From Meghimatium bilineatum (lineage: Eukaryota; Mollusca; Gastropoda; Stylommatophora; Philomycidae): a stretch of DNA of 64,000 bases. Location: positions 21,056,977 to 21,120,976 of the forward strand of contig CM067317.1 of the NCBI GenBank assembly GCA_034231615.1. Direction: 5' to 3'. The notes below the pieces were generated by a model, which made no database searches, was not told the origin of the DNA, and saw only the letters and a program-made list of their open reading frames with translations. A program made the translations under genes and the position numbers. Shown in pieces: positions 41,168 through 52,287 of this stretch (positions within the stretch are counted from its first letter, which is position 1; each line of letters starts with the position of its first letter).

Positions 41168-41265
41168 ACCATGCCAAAGGCGGATGTGTCAGGTCGAAAG
41201 GTACAAATACTGCAGCCAAGTTGTAGTTTATGACGCAACGTATTCCATTCTCCGGATTACATACT
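41168..41265 (+). mobile_element. B-type retroposon, 3' fragment
   Basis: GGCGGATGTGTCAGGTCGAA, ATGACGCAACGTATTCCATT and CTCCGGATTACATACTGTTA align with the 3' half of 51980-52232. Confidence 0.75.
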
Positions 41266-41282
41266 GTTAATCAACTGTCGAC

Positions 41283-41440
41283 GACGGATGTGTCGGGCCA
41301 TTGGTGCAACTAAAAGGGCGACACAACGCATTTCCATTTTATGGACTACATCCTGTTGGAAATCTGTTTGGACCATTGCCCTGCTACACGAGAGACGCAG
41401 TGGCTGTTTGAGAATGAGCACTGATGAAGATGATACTTTA
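41283..41440 (+). mobile_element. E-type retroposon
   Basis: ACGGATGTGTCGGGCCATTG, GACACAACGCATTTCCATTT, ACTACATCCTGTTGGAAATC, TTGCCCTGCTACACGAGAG and TTTGAGAATGAGCACTGATG match the reverse complement of 37826-37985. It sits between two B-type copies in the same orientation. Confidence 0.78.
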
Positions 41441-41477
41441 AATCAACAGTAGACGCCCGTGTATTGATGGGGTCCGA

Positions 41478-41732
41478 GAGGGGAGCAAACAATAGAAACA
41501 CTGTTTACCTTCCATGCATGTTATAGGAGGCGACTAAGGAGGTTATGTGGTGGAGTTGACTGTCTCATCTCATGCAGAGTTAAAGTAGCCAAAGCCATCC
41601 TGAAATCAAATATGGCAGGCCGAAAGGTGCAGAGATCACAGCAATGCTGTAAACCATGACACAACGCATTCCGTTCTCCAGACTACATCCTGCTAATCTG
41701 CAGGAGTTTGAGAATGAATGCAGAAAAAGAAG
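41478..41732 (+). mobile_element. B-type retroposon, near full length
   Basis: GGGGAGCAAACAATAGAAAC, GGCGACTAAGGAGGTTATGT, TAGCCAAAGCCATCCTGAA, GGCCGAAAGGTGCAGAGATC, TGACACAACGCATTCCGTTC and CTGCAGGAGTTTGAGAATGA end in a GCAGAAAAAGAAG tail. Confidence 0.85.
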
Positions 41733-42079
41733 ACAACTATCCTGCATATTCTCATTATTGTAGTTGATGGAACAAAATAGTGGGAAAATATATCCATCTT
41801 TTTCACACCGAACTCCAATCTAGTCAGTGAATTAGTTACAGTGCATTTTATATTAAATCGATCGTGCAGTTCGATTAGATGAAGTCCTATCAATACTAGA
41901 TAACATTTTCCACTTCACATTTGTAAACATTGGGGGGAAAAAACATTAATGCACAACAATATACATGAAGAGATCCGTACGATAAACACAGAAAGAGAGA
42001 GTTGTAAAATGCGTAAGAATGAAACATACATATAAATACAGACTGTAGGATACACAGAAAGAAGTCTTACCACTATTGT

Positions 42080-42310
42080 TGATGAATCAGTAAAATGATC
42101 GATATAAACTATTGATTATTAAGTAAATTGATCGATAACAAATAGGGCCTATTGATTAAGACGTTAAGTGATCGATACACATTAGTGATAGTACGTAAAT
42201 TGATCAATAGAAACTAATGATAAAGTAAAATATTTATTGATGCATATCATTGATAAATAATAAATTGATCAGTATAAAATATTGATGGGTAAATAAACGC
42301 ATAATTGATA
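42080..42310. repeat. Degenerate tandem repeat of TTGATCGATA phrases
   Basis: About seven loose repeats of 'aaaTTGATCGATA.(a)..tATTGATTA' occur at 30-40-bp spacing. Confidence 0.6.
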
Positions 42311-42930
42311 CATATTTATAAAATACGAATGCGTCTCCGCATGTAGGAAGGTGTAAAGAGGAACAGATCGATTGTTAACCGGTTTAACAAAATGTAGGTC
42401 ACATAAATCATAGAAACACACCCAAAAAGAGATGGAGAAAGAGGGAGGTTGACAGATGGTAAACTAGTATTTATTTGTATGTGTGTATGTTTGTTTATAT
42501 ATGGTTCGATTTCCAAGAAATGAAGCTTCTGTTTTCAATGTGCAATAGTGAGTTTCTCGAAAGCTTTTCTTACTTGCCCTGAAAACTTATAATAGCATCG
42601 GTCTGCAATGCTTTGAAACGAAACCCCCTACTCAGAGGGGTCACTAAATCCCACAAAAAAGGTTTCATCAAAGGAAAATCCAGAGGTAATCCAGTCTCAC
42701 TGTGAAAACAGAGTACGCTGTCTGAAAAAAATGTACCATTTCATTTTTCAACTCCTGCAATTTCTAATTTAATACATTGTTGTGTCACTGCTTTACACTG
42801 TGGCATTTCAGTGCTGCCTCTGAACTGACAAACATCTGTTGGGTCTGGTTACCACTCATGTCAGGGGTACTGTAACCTGTTAGTGGTATGAACCTGTGTT
42901 TGTTCTACAGAAATGCCAAACCTAAAAATG
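42311..42930. other. No recognisable feature
   Basis: Nothing supported. Confidence 0.45.
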
Positions 42931-42984
42931 TGTTGTTGTGGATTTAGAGCTTGAAATGTGCGCTGCTGAAAGTCTCAATTTTTG

Positions 42985-43180
42985 GATTCTCTGTGCTCAA
43001 GTAACTGTTTTAATAAAAACAGAAGATAAGATTATATGTGCTCATGTAACTGTTTTACCACAAACAGAAGACAAAATTCTGTGTGCTCATGTAACTGTTT
43101 TACCACAAACAGAAGACAAGATTCTCTGTGCTCGTGTAACTGTAGTTTTTTTTAAACTAAAAACAGAAGACAACAGAAAA
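42985..43180. repeat. Minisatellite, 45-bp unit, 4 copies
   Basis: TGTGCTCATGTAACTGTTTT plus ACCACAAACAGAAGACAAGA plus TTCTC is repeated with substitutions. The plus strand is open through it (CAHVTVLPQTEDKIL, 15 residues per unit), giving a 136-codon frame at 42938-43348 that runs on into a retroposon. I treat it as non-coding. Confidence 0.9.
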
Positions 43181-43249
43181 ACGAATCTTACTTTCTCTGT
43201 TTTTCTGTGTTCGTGCTTAAACTTCTCCAGATCTGTAGGAAGTTATGAG

Positions 43250-43448
43250 AACAGAATACACTATTTCATTGTTTACATCTTAGCTGCGATATCTGCGCCT
43301 TTTGGTCCTACATATCCGAATTTCTGCATGATTTATGGAACACTTTGATCCCCTATGAAACATCCAATATCACTTCCTCAACATCATTTTCCGCCTACTG
43401 CGACATTCATAGAAGGATACAGTGTCACTATTATTTGCTCCCCTTTTA
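43250..43448 (-). mobile_element. B-type retroposon, degraded
   Basis: CACTATTTCATTGTTTACAT, ATATCTGCGCCTTTTGGTCC, TACATATCCGAATTTCTGCA, CCGCCTACTGCGACATTCAT and ACAGTGTCACTATTATTTGC preserve the order of the family in reverse. Confidence 0.65.
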
Positions 43449-44004
43449 GGCCCGACGACACACGGTGGACACGACTGTCACACTAATGGAGACTGTATAT
43501 CGATGGTTAGCGCACTGTCTCCTTACTTAGTTGGTCCAAAATTTATTTCTAGTTATATTTTAAGACCACTAAAAAACAATGACAAACTATGAAGTATTTA
43601 TATTGCTTATAAAATCACTATAGCCAAAACATGATGGGTTCGGGCTAAATCCTAAATGGGATACACTACCAATATTTATTTTAAAAATATATTAACATGT
43701 ATACGTTCTGCACAAATTCAACCAATATTCAAAATTCAGATCACAAATTTAGTCGTATTATAAGAAATCTACTGATTAAAATAATAATAATAATAATTAA
43801 CACTGAGAGCTTATAACAAACAGCCTAAATAAGTGGGTACCAGAAATTCTAAAATGTAAATTATTTAGTAATGATGTTGACCATATCGTCTCTGGGTATA
43901 CCGTTTGTCACGACAAATACGATTCTAACAATGATACTTCCCAATACTGGTCATTGGTTTTGGTATATGTTCATTTTAATTAATACTATTTGGAAATGTT
44001 TGCG
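43449..44004. other. No recognisable feature
   Basis: Nothing supported. A short (ATA)n lies at 43781-43797. Confidence 0.45.
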
Positions 44005-44300
44005 TTCCTTCTCAAACTCCCGCTGGTTCTCTCTTGTAAAGAATACAGTCTATGAGAGATTCCTACCACGAAAGAGATAAACACATGAAGAGATAGATGT
44101 TGGAGGTCCTTAGCAGCCAACCTTTGATGAGGAGACGTCATCTGATGATGGTAACAATGATCTCTTACAGGACATGACAGATGCCTACTAGATTTTCAGC
44201 AAGACGTAGTACAGTCAACGGAGACACGTTATGTAGACGTTTTATTTGTACCAATATGGTCTGACATATCCGACATCGTGTGGTATGTTATACTTTGGCA
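44005..44300 (-). mobile_element. E-type retroposon interrupted by a C-type copy
   Basis: The left part (TTCCTTCTCAAACTCCCGCT, then GGTTCTCTCTTGTA) and the right part (TCTCTTACAGGACATGACAG, then CTACTAGATTTTCAGCAAGA and TCTGACATATCCGACATCGT) are the two halves of an E element. They are separated by about 120 bp. The repeated TCTCTTGTA/TCTCTTACA (44030-44038, 44161-44169) may be the duplicated target. Confidence 0.68.
44039..44160 (+). mobile_element. C-type retroposon nested in the E-type copy
   Basis: AGATGTTGGAGGTCCTTAGC, AGCCAACCTTTGATGAGGAG and ACGTCATCTGATGATGG correspond to the reverse complement of 31431-31547, including its GATGATG tail. The 5' half is more diverged. Confidence 0.62.
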
Positions 44301-44339
44301 ATATAAAAAAAGGGATCAAACGGCTTTGATGATTCATTT

Positions 44340-44558
44340 TACTGTATTCGGGTTACCCCTATATGTACTTCGTCCCTCTCAACACAGCGGAACGCCGGGT
44401 GCCAAGAATTTCATCCATAGCACTTAACTCCGTAGCTTTAAACGATAATACCCGACGATCTTCGAAAAATACACTTTATAAATATGACAACGGGAGATAG
44501 AATTGGTTCCGCGACTTCTTGAACACAAAGTGAACGGCTTAATCACTACGATACTAAT
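44340..44558 (+). repeat. Dispersed repeat F, copy 1
   Basis: CCCCTATATGTACTTCGTCC, CTCTCAACACAGCGGAACG, CATAGCACTTAACTCCGTAG and TCTTGAACACAAAG run in the same order as in 57228-57450. About 210 bp, non-coding, no terminal structure identified. Confidence 0.65.
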
Positions 44559-44744
44559 TGAGAATATAGAGGAATTGATCTGAAACTGATGAAAATAGTA
44601 GCAGCAACATCATATTTGTACACATTACAATGCACAGCGACTATTTCACAGTGCGTTTTAAATGCAACATCAAGATATAAGTTCACGGGAAACAAAACAA
44701 AGATTCGTTTCTTCAAATTTCCCAGATAAATGTTATATTCTTTT

Positions 44745-45125
44745 GTTTGTGGACTTTAAGTAAAACAGCGGCAAAGAAGATTAACGCTTTAGAGGTGAAA
44801 TGCTACAGTAAGATATTTAGAACACCATGGAAGGAAAAACAGAGAAACTCAGATATTATAAACACATTGAAAATTATAGTGCTGGTTACTAAACACAATA
44901 GCAAAAATAAAACTACACCTGTTTGGCCATATAAAGAGACACAATTGTTTAGAAAGACAAATAATGGAGGGCAGAACACCTGAACGGAGTAGAAAGGGCA
45001 GACCAAGGAGACATGAGTCGTAGAGAAAACATTGCTAAGAAGTGGGCAAAAAGATGTATGATTTACTTTAGGAGCGAGTGGGGTATTATTTTGGGAAAAC
45101 CCGCTAAGTGGAGAAAATTACTCTT
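44745..45125 (+). mobile_element. LINE relic, family L7, post-RT region to C-terminus
   Basis: The plus strand reads LWTLSKTAAKKINALEVKCY and SKIFRTPWKEKQRNSDIIN (44750-44870), the conserved 'WTl.k...kkinafE.kcyRkilri.W.ek..N..i' block. After a frame change come IMEGRTPERSRKGRPRRHES and a degenerate EVGKKMYDLL tail at 44962-45080. Confidence 0.8.
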
Positions 45126-45325
45126 TTTAATTAGTTTGTTAGTACTTACTATTAGTACTAAATGCTAGTACAATATGGCATTCTATTTTCCTCAAAGTGT
45201 GGTTAAACCGACTCCCTCGTCAAATATACAGTCCCATTTGACTCTCATTGAGAACCATTCTTTAAAAATGAAGCCATTATGACTGTTTATTGATTTCCAT
45301 TGGTCAGTTTGTATATATAAAAGTA

Positions 45326-45702
45326 CAGAAGAATTCTACGAATTTCCTATAGGGAACATAAGACCAATGTGTACGTAAGAAATAAAGTAGAGATGTGTGC
45401 AGGTGTCCAGGAGCCATTGCTTTCAATAGTGAAACGACGAAAACTAGCATGGTTCGGACATGTATGCAGGCACGATTCCTTGTCAAAAACAATACTGCAG
45501 GGAACTGTCGAGGGTGGAAGAAGCAGAGGAGGGCACAAATAAAGACATGGACAGACAACATCAAGGAATGGACAGGGATAGATATTCCACACTCATCCGC
45601 ATCGCTGAGGATAGAATTCGCTGGAGGACTCTGTGTGCTGAAGCATCCAATGTGGTACCCCTACGACCCTGAAGGGTTATGGGTTTATTGATTGATTGAT
45701 AT
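45326..45702 (+). mobile_element. LINE 3' end, family L8 (VKRRKLAWFGH type), (TTGA)n tail
   Basis: In overlapping frames the plus strand gives RRILRISYREHKTNVYVRNK and LLSIVKRRKLAWFGHVCRHD, then SKTILQGTVEGGRRRGG and a frame change to IKTWTDNIKEWTGIDI. It ends RIAEDRIRWRTLCAEASNVV PLRPEGL with an (ATTG)n tail at 45688-45702. The protein tail is nearly complete with only two frame changes, so the copy is moderately young. Confidence 0.87.
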
Positions 45703-46535
45703 ATAAAAGTCGGCATCCAACTAAAATCGAGAAAAAGGTCAAATAGCTTTACATCTGAAGAATGAACCCGATTGACTATTTTTAGTATTATAAATGACTA
45801 AATACTTAATGAGGGACTCGCTTGAACCCTACAAATACCCCCCCCCTCCGCTCACATCTAAGGCATGGTAGAGGAAGTATGTTCCTTATGGAGTAAGGGG
45901 GTTTCTATATGTCAATTTCTTGATAGGAATGATAGATACTATATCGTCTGATCTCTTCTCTCTCTCCCTCTCAGTTGTTTTAGCTCTTAACAAGGCCGGA
46001 GGAACAGAAACGTTCGTTTGTACTTGAATTAACTGGTCTGTTTCACTGAAACGACACCTGGTGATGTTCGCAAGTGAAGGTGGACGTCCCTAGCACATGC
46101 GAACAAGAAAAAGCTGTGTATTTATCACGGTCACATCACAGCCTCAACTTCTCAACTTTCTGCCTTATTGCAAAATGGACATTGTAATTTATTTCTGCAT
46201 TTTCAACCTAGTGGTTGTGGATTTAAAATGTACAACGTGTTGTGATAAGTTCACAGTATAATATGAATATCTCTTTGGGATTTCATTGTTTAGTGTGATT
46301 AATATTCTGCGATTTGTAGTTGGCATATAATTCTAACATTTTATTTGTTTGTATTTTATTTGACTCTTATCGGTCGATATAACTGAATAATACGAATATT
46401 ATTATAAATAGGTATATGGGGATCTGTTGTTCTAATCACTGTTGAGACTTTGAATCTTATGTTTCGGAAGAATTTGTTTTAAAGTCCTCCCTTTAAATCG
46501 ATCTGTGGCAACTGCTGTGATAAGGTGGAATTCGT
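45703..46535. other. No recognisable feature
   Basis: A C-run lies at 45839-45847. Otherwise nothing was seen. Confidence 0.45.
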
Positions 46536-46539
46536 TCTA

Positions 46540-46785
46540 TCGACTTTACAAAGTGGTTTTTATTTAACAGATTATATAGAGCGGTTTTAATTTATAGACT
46601 GAACAATGTGGCTTTTAAATCTACTACATATACAAAACGACTATTAATTTGACTGCACATACAAAGGGGTTTTTTAAATTATATTGCATATATAAAGTGG
46701 CTTTTAATTACATTGCACATACAAAGTGGGTTTTAATTCTAGTGCATATACAAAGTGGCTTTTAATATAGAGCAATGTCCATCTA
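46540..46785. repeat. Degenerate minisatellite, about 30-33-bp unit, 7 copies
   Basis: ACAAAGTGGCTTTTAATTAC plus ATTGCACAT is repeated with variation (GGTTTTT, TTTTAAATC, GAGCGG). Confidence 0.85.
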
Positions 46786-47480
46786 TGAAACTTAAATTGT
46801 AGGAATAGAAATGTGGTGTTTACTTTTGTAATTTTAATATATTTAGATAATTAATTATCTTTCTAATAGGATTCAGACAAGACAGATCACGTAAAGGCTA
46901 AGGATCATGTACAAATGTGTAACAATGAATACATTTGAAAGTTGGCATGTAAACATGGGAATTACAAAAGCTATTTTGACAATTTGCATCGAGACACTTT
47001 GTAACATTCTCGAATAGTACATTCCACATAGGATTACCACCAGGACCTCATTACTTATACAGTCAGGAGGGATTCCACTGCATTATCCTTCAAAAGTGAC
47101 TAGTTGACTTTTTATGTGATTTTTCATTGGGTAATGTGAATATACGGTTCTATAATCGCAAAGAATACCCCCCTATATTTCGTTATTATAGTGGGATGTG
47201 AATGAAATGAAGAACTTAGTCACTTGCCGAACGTTATTACAGCTGCAGGAGGCTGCTAGATTTTAGGACCCTGGAAGGGGGTCAGGGTTAGATGTAGTGT
47301 TTACTATAAATCTAACGCTAGTACATGTCCCACTTCTTCGTGGTGAGGGAGACAAACAATTGTGTTCTAGCATAAACCATAAAACTATAATTCACGAGTG
47401 CACAAATTATTTTTTTAACTGTGAACGGGAAGTAGTAAGGAGTATGTTCTGGGATTACTGTTCCGAATATACTTTGTGTC
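46786..47480. other. No recognisable feature
   Basis: Nothing supported. Confidence 0.45.
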
Positions 47481-47484
47481 GACA

Positions 47485-47578
47485 GCCAATGAAAATCACG
47501 CTAAAAGTCATATAGCGTCACGTTTTAAAGATGAATTGATGAGTCATCATGACTGCATAATTGACGAGAGACGTTCTC
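47485..47578 (+). repeat. Dispersed repeat G, copy 2
   Basis: CCAATGAAAATCACGCTAAA, ATAGCGTCACGTTTTAAAGA, TGA and CTGCATAATTGACGAGAGAC parallel 15310-15405 and 53770-53870. Confidence 0.55.
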
Positions 47579-47617
47579 CAACATTAAAAATAGCAAACGA
47601 TGAGAGCTGCAAGGCAG

Positions 47618-47977
47618 AGGACATGGAGAATTACAGAGTACTTGGAGGATTACAGAGGACATGGAAGATTACAGAGGACATGGAGGATTACAGAGGACAT
47701 GGAGGATTACAGAGGACATGGAGGATTACAGAGGACATGGAGGATTACAGAGGACATGGAGGATTACAGAGGACATGGAGGATTACAGAGGACATGGAGG
47801 ATTACAGAGGACATGGAGGATTACAGAGGACATGGATGATTACAGAGGACATGGAGGATTACAGAGGACATGGAGGATTACAGAGGACATGGAAGATTAC
47901 AGAGGACATGGAGGATTACAGAGGACATGGGGGATTACAGAGGACATGGAGGATTACAGAGGACATGGAGGATTACG
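47618..47977. repeat. Minisatellite, 19-bp unit, about 19 copies
   Basis: AGGACATGGAGGATTACAG is repeated almost without change. Variants are GAAGATT, GATGATT, GGGGATT, and AGTACTTGG in the second copy. Since 19 is not a multiple of 3, three units make a 19-codon cycle. All plus frames lack stops, giving a 217-codon frame (47476-48129). The repeat peptide (GLQRTWRITEDMEDYRGHG) is rich in Asp/Glu/Arg. I regard it as a by-product, not a gene. Confidence 0.97.
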
Positions 47978-48520
47978 CACTCAGCTATTTAATAACCGAT
48001 CCGTATTTTAACAGATTTAGTTTCTATCTCTTCCTGACCCTATCTGAAGTAGGTTCGAAAATGATATCCGAAGATCTCCATACCGTAGTGGTTGTGTCAT
48101 GCCTTGTGTTCCAGGTGATGCATGTTTGATACTGGGTCGTGGCGTACTATTTACAAGGTTATTTTTACGAAGAAAATTGGAGAAAAAAATACTGTGATGT
48201 CCTGTATGATTGTACGGTCGACGCCATTCCTAAACTCTATTCCGACATGCATGACGTGCAGAATTGTGCAACTCCTGCTCCCTTTTCTGACTCTTAACAC
48301 AAAGGCGGCAAAAAAAGTTTTAACCTCCGTGTCACGTATCATCGGTATTCATTTGCATTTGCTTTTTAAAAAAAAACACAAAAAACAGGTCTATCATCAT
48401 TATGTAATACATTGATGTCGAAATTACATATTGTCCATTAAAACTAATTTCATTTCCTATACCAGTCACCCTTTCTTGCATCTAGAGCGAGAACTAATTA
48501 TTGGTCACTTATTGAAGAGA
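47978..48520. other. No recognisable feature
   Basis: Nothing supported. Confidence 0.45.
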
Positions 48521-48524
48521 TAAG

Positions 48525-48600
48525 TGCTCTAAGTACATCAGGAGTTAGCTTCATCCTCAACGGCAGGTTGCTGCCATGGGACCTGCCTTTACCTCTCTTG
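48525..48600 (+). mobile_element. SINE-3, 5'-truncated copy
   Basis: CTAAGTACATCAGGAGTTAG, CTTCATCCTCAACGGCAGGT and TGCCATGGGACCTGCCTTTA match the 3' end of the full-length SINE at 20655-20952. Confidence 0.8.
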
Positions 48601-48802
48601 AAGAAATGTTTTGATACAAGTTGATACATCTAATGTGGTCTACGTCTACAACGCTAGCGGGTTATGATTTTATGAATGGATGACAATTATAAATTTTGGG
48701 TGGGGAAACCACTTGAGATAAACGAAATATTATGCTCATGTACCAACTATATTCCCAGCACCTAATTAACAACTTTGTACTTAACGAGTCAGGATATTTC
48801 TT

Positions 48803-48952
48803 CTTCTTCTTCAGCGTTCATTCTCAAACTCCTGCTTGATCTCTGTCCTACTAGATTTCCAGCAGGATGTAGTCCAGAGAATGGAAATGCGTTGTGTCGC
48901 TGTTTTATTTGCACCAATGGTCCGACACATCCGTCTTCGGCGGGAGTCGGGA
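48803..48952 (-). mobile_element. E-type retroposon, internally shortened
   Basis: TTCTTCTTCTTCTTCAGCGT, CAAACTCCTGCTTGATCTCT, GTCCTACTAGATTTCCAGCA, GGATGTAGTCCAGAGAATGG and CCGACACATCCGTCTTCGGC. It lacks the CTTGTAGCAGGACATG segment present at 37826-37985. Confidence 0.82.
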
Positions 48953-49317
48953 TATAAAACAAGCTTCTCATGAACTTACTTCAACCCCAAATAACAACAC
49001 ATCTAATGAATAATGAATGTGTCGCCATTACCCCACAAGTGAGGAAACCTACTAGTGATGACTGAGCAATGAAGGTTTTATGGCAATGGTTTTGCAATAG
49101 AAATATATACAATCGAGATGACAATTCTCGAGATTAACAGTAAATGTCTTATCAGTTACTATAGTCTAGTTTTATAGTAAAAATATGTAGGGTTGTGTCG
49201 TAGTAGTCGTATTTTACAGTAAGCTCTCATCATACAGTAGCGCACAATAGTCTAGTTTTACAGTAAACATCTCTAAATTTGCTCACAAATATCTAGTTTT
49301 ATGGTATAATCGTCTGT

Positions 49318-49530
49318 TCTCACACTCCTTTCGGTTAACGGGATGTAGTCAAAATAAAGGAATGAGCCTTGCCATTATTTACATCATGGCTACGATATCT
49401 TATCTTTTCTTCAGGACAACTATTTCATCATGGCGGCTAGGTCACTGTGAGCTAATGGATAGCACAGACAACTCACCCCAAAAACTTCCTTAGTCGTCTC
49501 TTACGACATATGCACAGCAAGTAGAGCTGT
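49318..49530 (-). mobile_element. B-type retroposon, degraded
   Basis: CTCACACTCCTTTCGGTTAA, GGGATGTAGTC, GGCTACGATATCTTATCTTT, ACAACTCACCCCAAAAACTT and CCTTAGTCGTCTCTTACGAC keep the family order reversed. CTTAGTCGTCTCTTACGAC is the head motif. Confidence 0.7.
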
Positions 49531-49567
49531 AGATACAACTTCACTAAGAACGGGGTGTTTGTATTGG

Positions 49568-49771
<204 letters not shown>

Positions 49772-50945
49772 ACATTTTAAAAAATTGGTCGTTCTCCCAC
49801 ATTCGTGTATAGTTAGTTCCCACTTTTTTTTCATGAATTACGATGCATTTTCTGTGAAAGAGAAACGTTAAAGGTGAGGGGGAGAGGAGATATCCACCCT
49901 TTTGACTAAGTTCCTAGTACTAATAGTCATGATCTGATTTCCTAAGGAAAAAGGGGAAGGGGTAAGGGGGGTGTTCGTTTGAAGACCCCCCCTCCTCCCC
50001 CTCTCTTACCTGCGGGCATGATAGCAAGTGATAGTGTTGTTATTTGTAGCTTCTTTTCAGCTCCCGATAATATATGGAAAATTGTGCAGTAAAATATTAC
50101 AGTTAGCGGAACAATAGTAGTTTACAGTAAAAATAGATATTACTATAGTATCTTTCAAAATAGTTGTCCTCACATTCCCTTTAATATCTCCATAACTAGT
50201 AAGCGGAATATAGTGAGATTTCGCATAGCAGATTAAATATTGAACGCCATAAGTAATTTATAAATTTTATTTCACGAGGTGTTGTCATTTGCACGTGACG
50301 GCACATTGCTTTAATGTTTGTGAATGTATGACTACTATAGTGACAAAAGATATTAATTTTATATTAATTTCACAAAATAGATTTTGAGGCTTATATGCAG
50401 ACACCATTCTTCCAATGACCTAGATCGACACATTTGACTCAAATTTACGGTCAAATCATGCGTAGCGTTCACATCAAGACACAAACAAGTTCGGTTGTAT
50501 TACAAAATTCACACCAAATAGTCATGTACGGTAGCTTCATTAACTTTAACACAAACTTCTTCAGTGTCTGTGTACATACATTATATAGACAAATTGCACA
50601 TTTTTGGTTCAATTGTGCTGCAAATAATTTTAAATTATGTGGTTACGTTTTTAAAAAACTTCTGAACATTTCAAGCATATCTGTCAAATAGTTACGGAGT
50701 TACACATTTTTAAACAGGGCGTGTATTTTGAAACGCGCTATAGTTACTACAGTGAAAAAGTATTTTTTTTAACGTTAAAAACCTAATTGTTTTAAAATAA
50801 ATTTCTGTGAAAAAATTAGCGTGTATGTTGTTAACAAGGTAGTCATACATTCGTCAGGTAGAATACAAACACACATCGTGTACTTAGGCTTATTTGTTCT
50901 ACACTTTGTCTTCTAAACAGACGGGGTTTATTGTTAAAATTGGAA
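49772..50945. other. No recognisable feature
   Basis: There is a purine-rich tract (49862-49985) ending in a C-run (49985-49991). The rest is AT-rich with no motif. Confidence 0.5.
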
Positions 50946-50954
50946 AACGTCAAT

Positions 50955-51310
50955 AAAATCAGCGGTCTTCAGTCTACGATATTCCTCTACCCATGAATAA
51001 TTGAGGTCTTCAGACTATGTTATTTCTCCACTCAAGTATATTGAGGTCTTCAGACTATGCTATTTCTCTACCCATGAATATTTGAGGTCTTCAGTCTACG
51101 ATATTTCTCAACCGATGAATATTTGAGGTCTTCACACTATGCTATTTCTCTACCCATGAATGTTTGAGGTCTTCAGACTATAGTCCTACTATTTCTCTAT
51201 CGATGAATATTTTGAGGTCTTCAGACAACGATATTTCTCTACCGATGAATATTTGAGGTCTTCAGACTATGCGTTATCTCTATCCATTAACGTTTTAGGT
51301 GTTCAGTTTA
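50955..51310. repeat. Minisatellite, about 41-43-bp unit, 9 copies
   Basis: TTGAGGTCTTCAGACTATGC plus TATTTCTCTACCCATGAATA is repeated with moderate divergence. One copy carries an extra 'tagtcc' (51180). Confidence 0.92.
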
Positions 51311-51970
51311 CGATTTCTCTCTATCCATGAATGTTTGGGATATTGCAAAAATAATTATAAACATTATTGCTGGTCCGAATTTCCATGCCATTTTTCTATG
51401 CATGTAATTGAGAGCTGCTGTTTTTGTTTCACTGGTGGGGATGTGTCCATAATTACATCAACAATTGGAGCGAAAAGGGGAAGGGTGTGAAAAAAATCAA
51501 CAATTTTCAACAAATTGGAATTGGGGGAGAGGATTGGCAACGGTTGTCTTCAACAATATTGTTTTTATAACATTAATTTATTTGTTTGAATTTTTTTTTA
51601 ATTGAAAGCATTTTCTGTAAATTTGTGAAACAAACATATTATTTGTTCCCTACATTATCTGCAAAAAATATTTTAGTCGGGGAGCAGGATTATTTATTTT
51701 GACATAATTAAGAAGGTGTTGGGGGGGGGGAGAGTTGTTCGTGAATTCTTAACAATTGTTGACAAGGGGAAGGGAGGGGGTAAAAAGTTTGGCAAAAAGA
51801 AAATTGTTGACGTAATTTATGGACATCCCAGGATAGTGCTTTCCATTTCTATCTGACCTTGGAGAATGAAGCATTTTACTGTACTAATGTAGCTTTAGTT
51901 TTAGTGTTCTAAAAGAAAATGACGCACTTTTGTTTGGCCTCTCCCATCACATGAAGAGTATCGCCCATGT
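51311..51970. other. No recognisable feature; G-run at 51720-51731
   Basis: There are repeated CAACAATTT/AATTGTTGA phrases (51498-51560 and 51745-51810), but no clear unit. Confidence 0.4.
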
Positions 51971-51979
51971 GCTGCCGGG

Positions 51980-52235
51980 CGCGAAAGGGGAGCAAAGAAT
52001 AGCAACACTGTTTACCTTCCACGCATGTCGTAAAAGGCGACTAAGGAGGTTATGGGATGGAGTTGGCTGTCCCATCCCATATAGGGTCAGTGACCCAAAG
52101 CTATGCTGAAGTCGGATGTGTCCGGCCGAAAGGCGCAGATATCACAGCAATCCTGTAAACCATGACACAACGAATTCCGTTCTATGTACTACATCCTGCT
52201 AATCTGCAGGAGTTTGAGAAAGAACGCAGAAGAAG
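51980..52235 (+). mobile_element. B-type retroposon, reference copy
   Basis: This is the best copy of the family. The head is GGGGAGCAAAGAATAGCAAC, then CTTCCACGCATGTCGTAAAA GGCGACTAAGGAGG, GTCCCATCCCATATAGGGTC, TGCTGAAGTCGGATGTGTCC, GGCCGAAAGGCGCAGATATC, and ATGACACAACGAATTCCGTT. The end is GAGTTTGAGAAAGAACGCAG and (GAA)n. There are no A/B boxes and no protein motif. It is a non-autonomous retroposon or a LINE 3' untranslated end. At least ten copies lie in this window on both strands. Confidence 0.85.
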
Positions 52236-52287
52236 AAGAAGAACATGAAGAGTATGCATTCTGATGGCTCTTGTAGCTCGTTGGTTA

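Noticed and set aside
47476..48129. 217-codon open frame with a charged repeat protein
   Set aside because: The frame is produced by a stop-free 19-bp tandem unit. Outside the array it has no similarity to anything recognised and no gene context.
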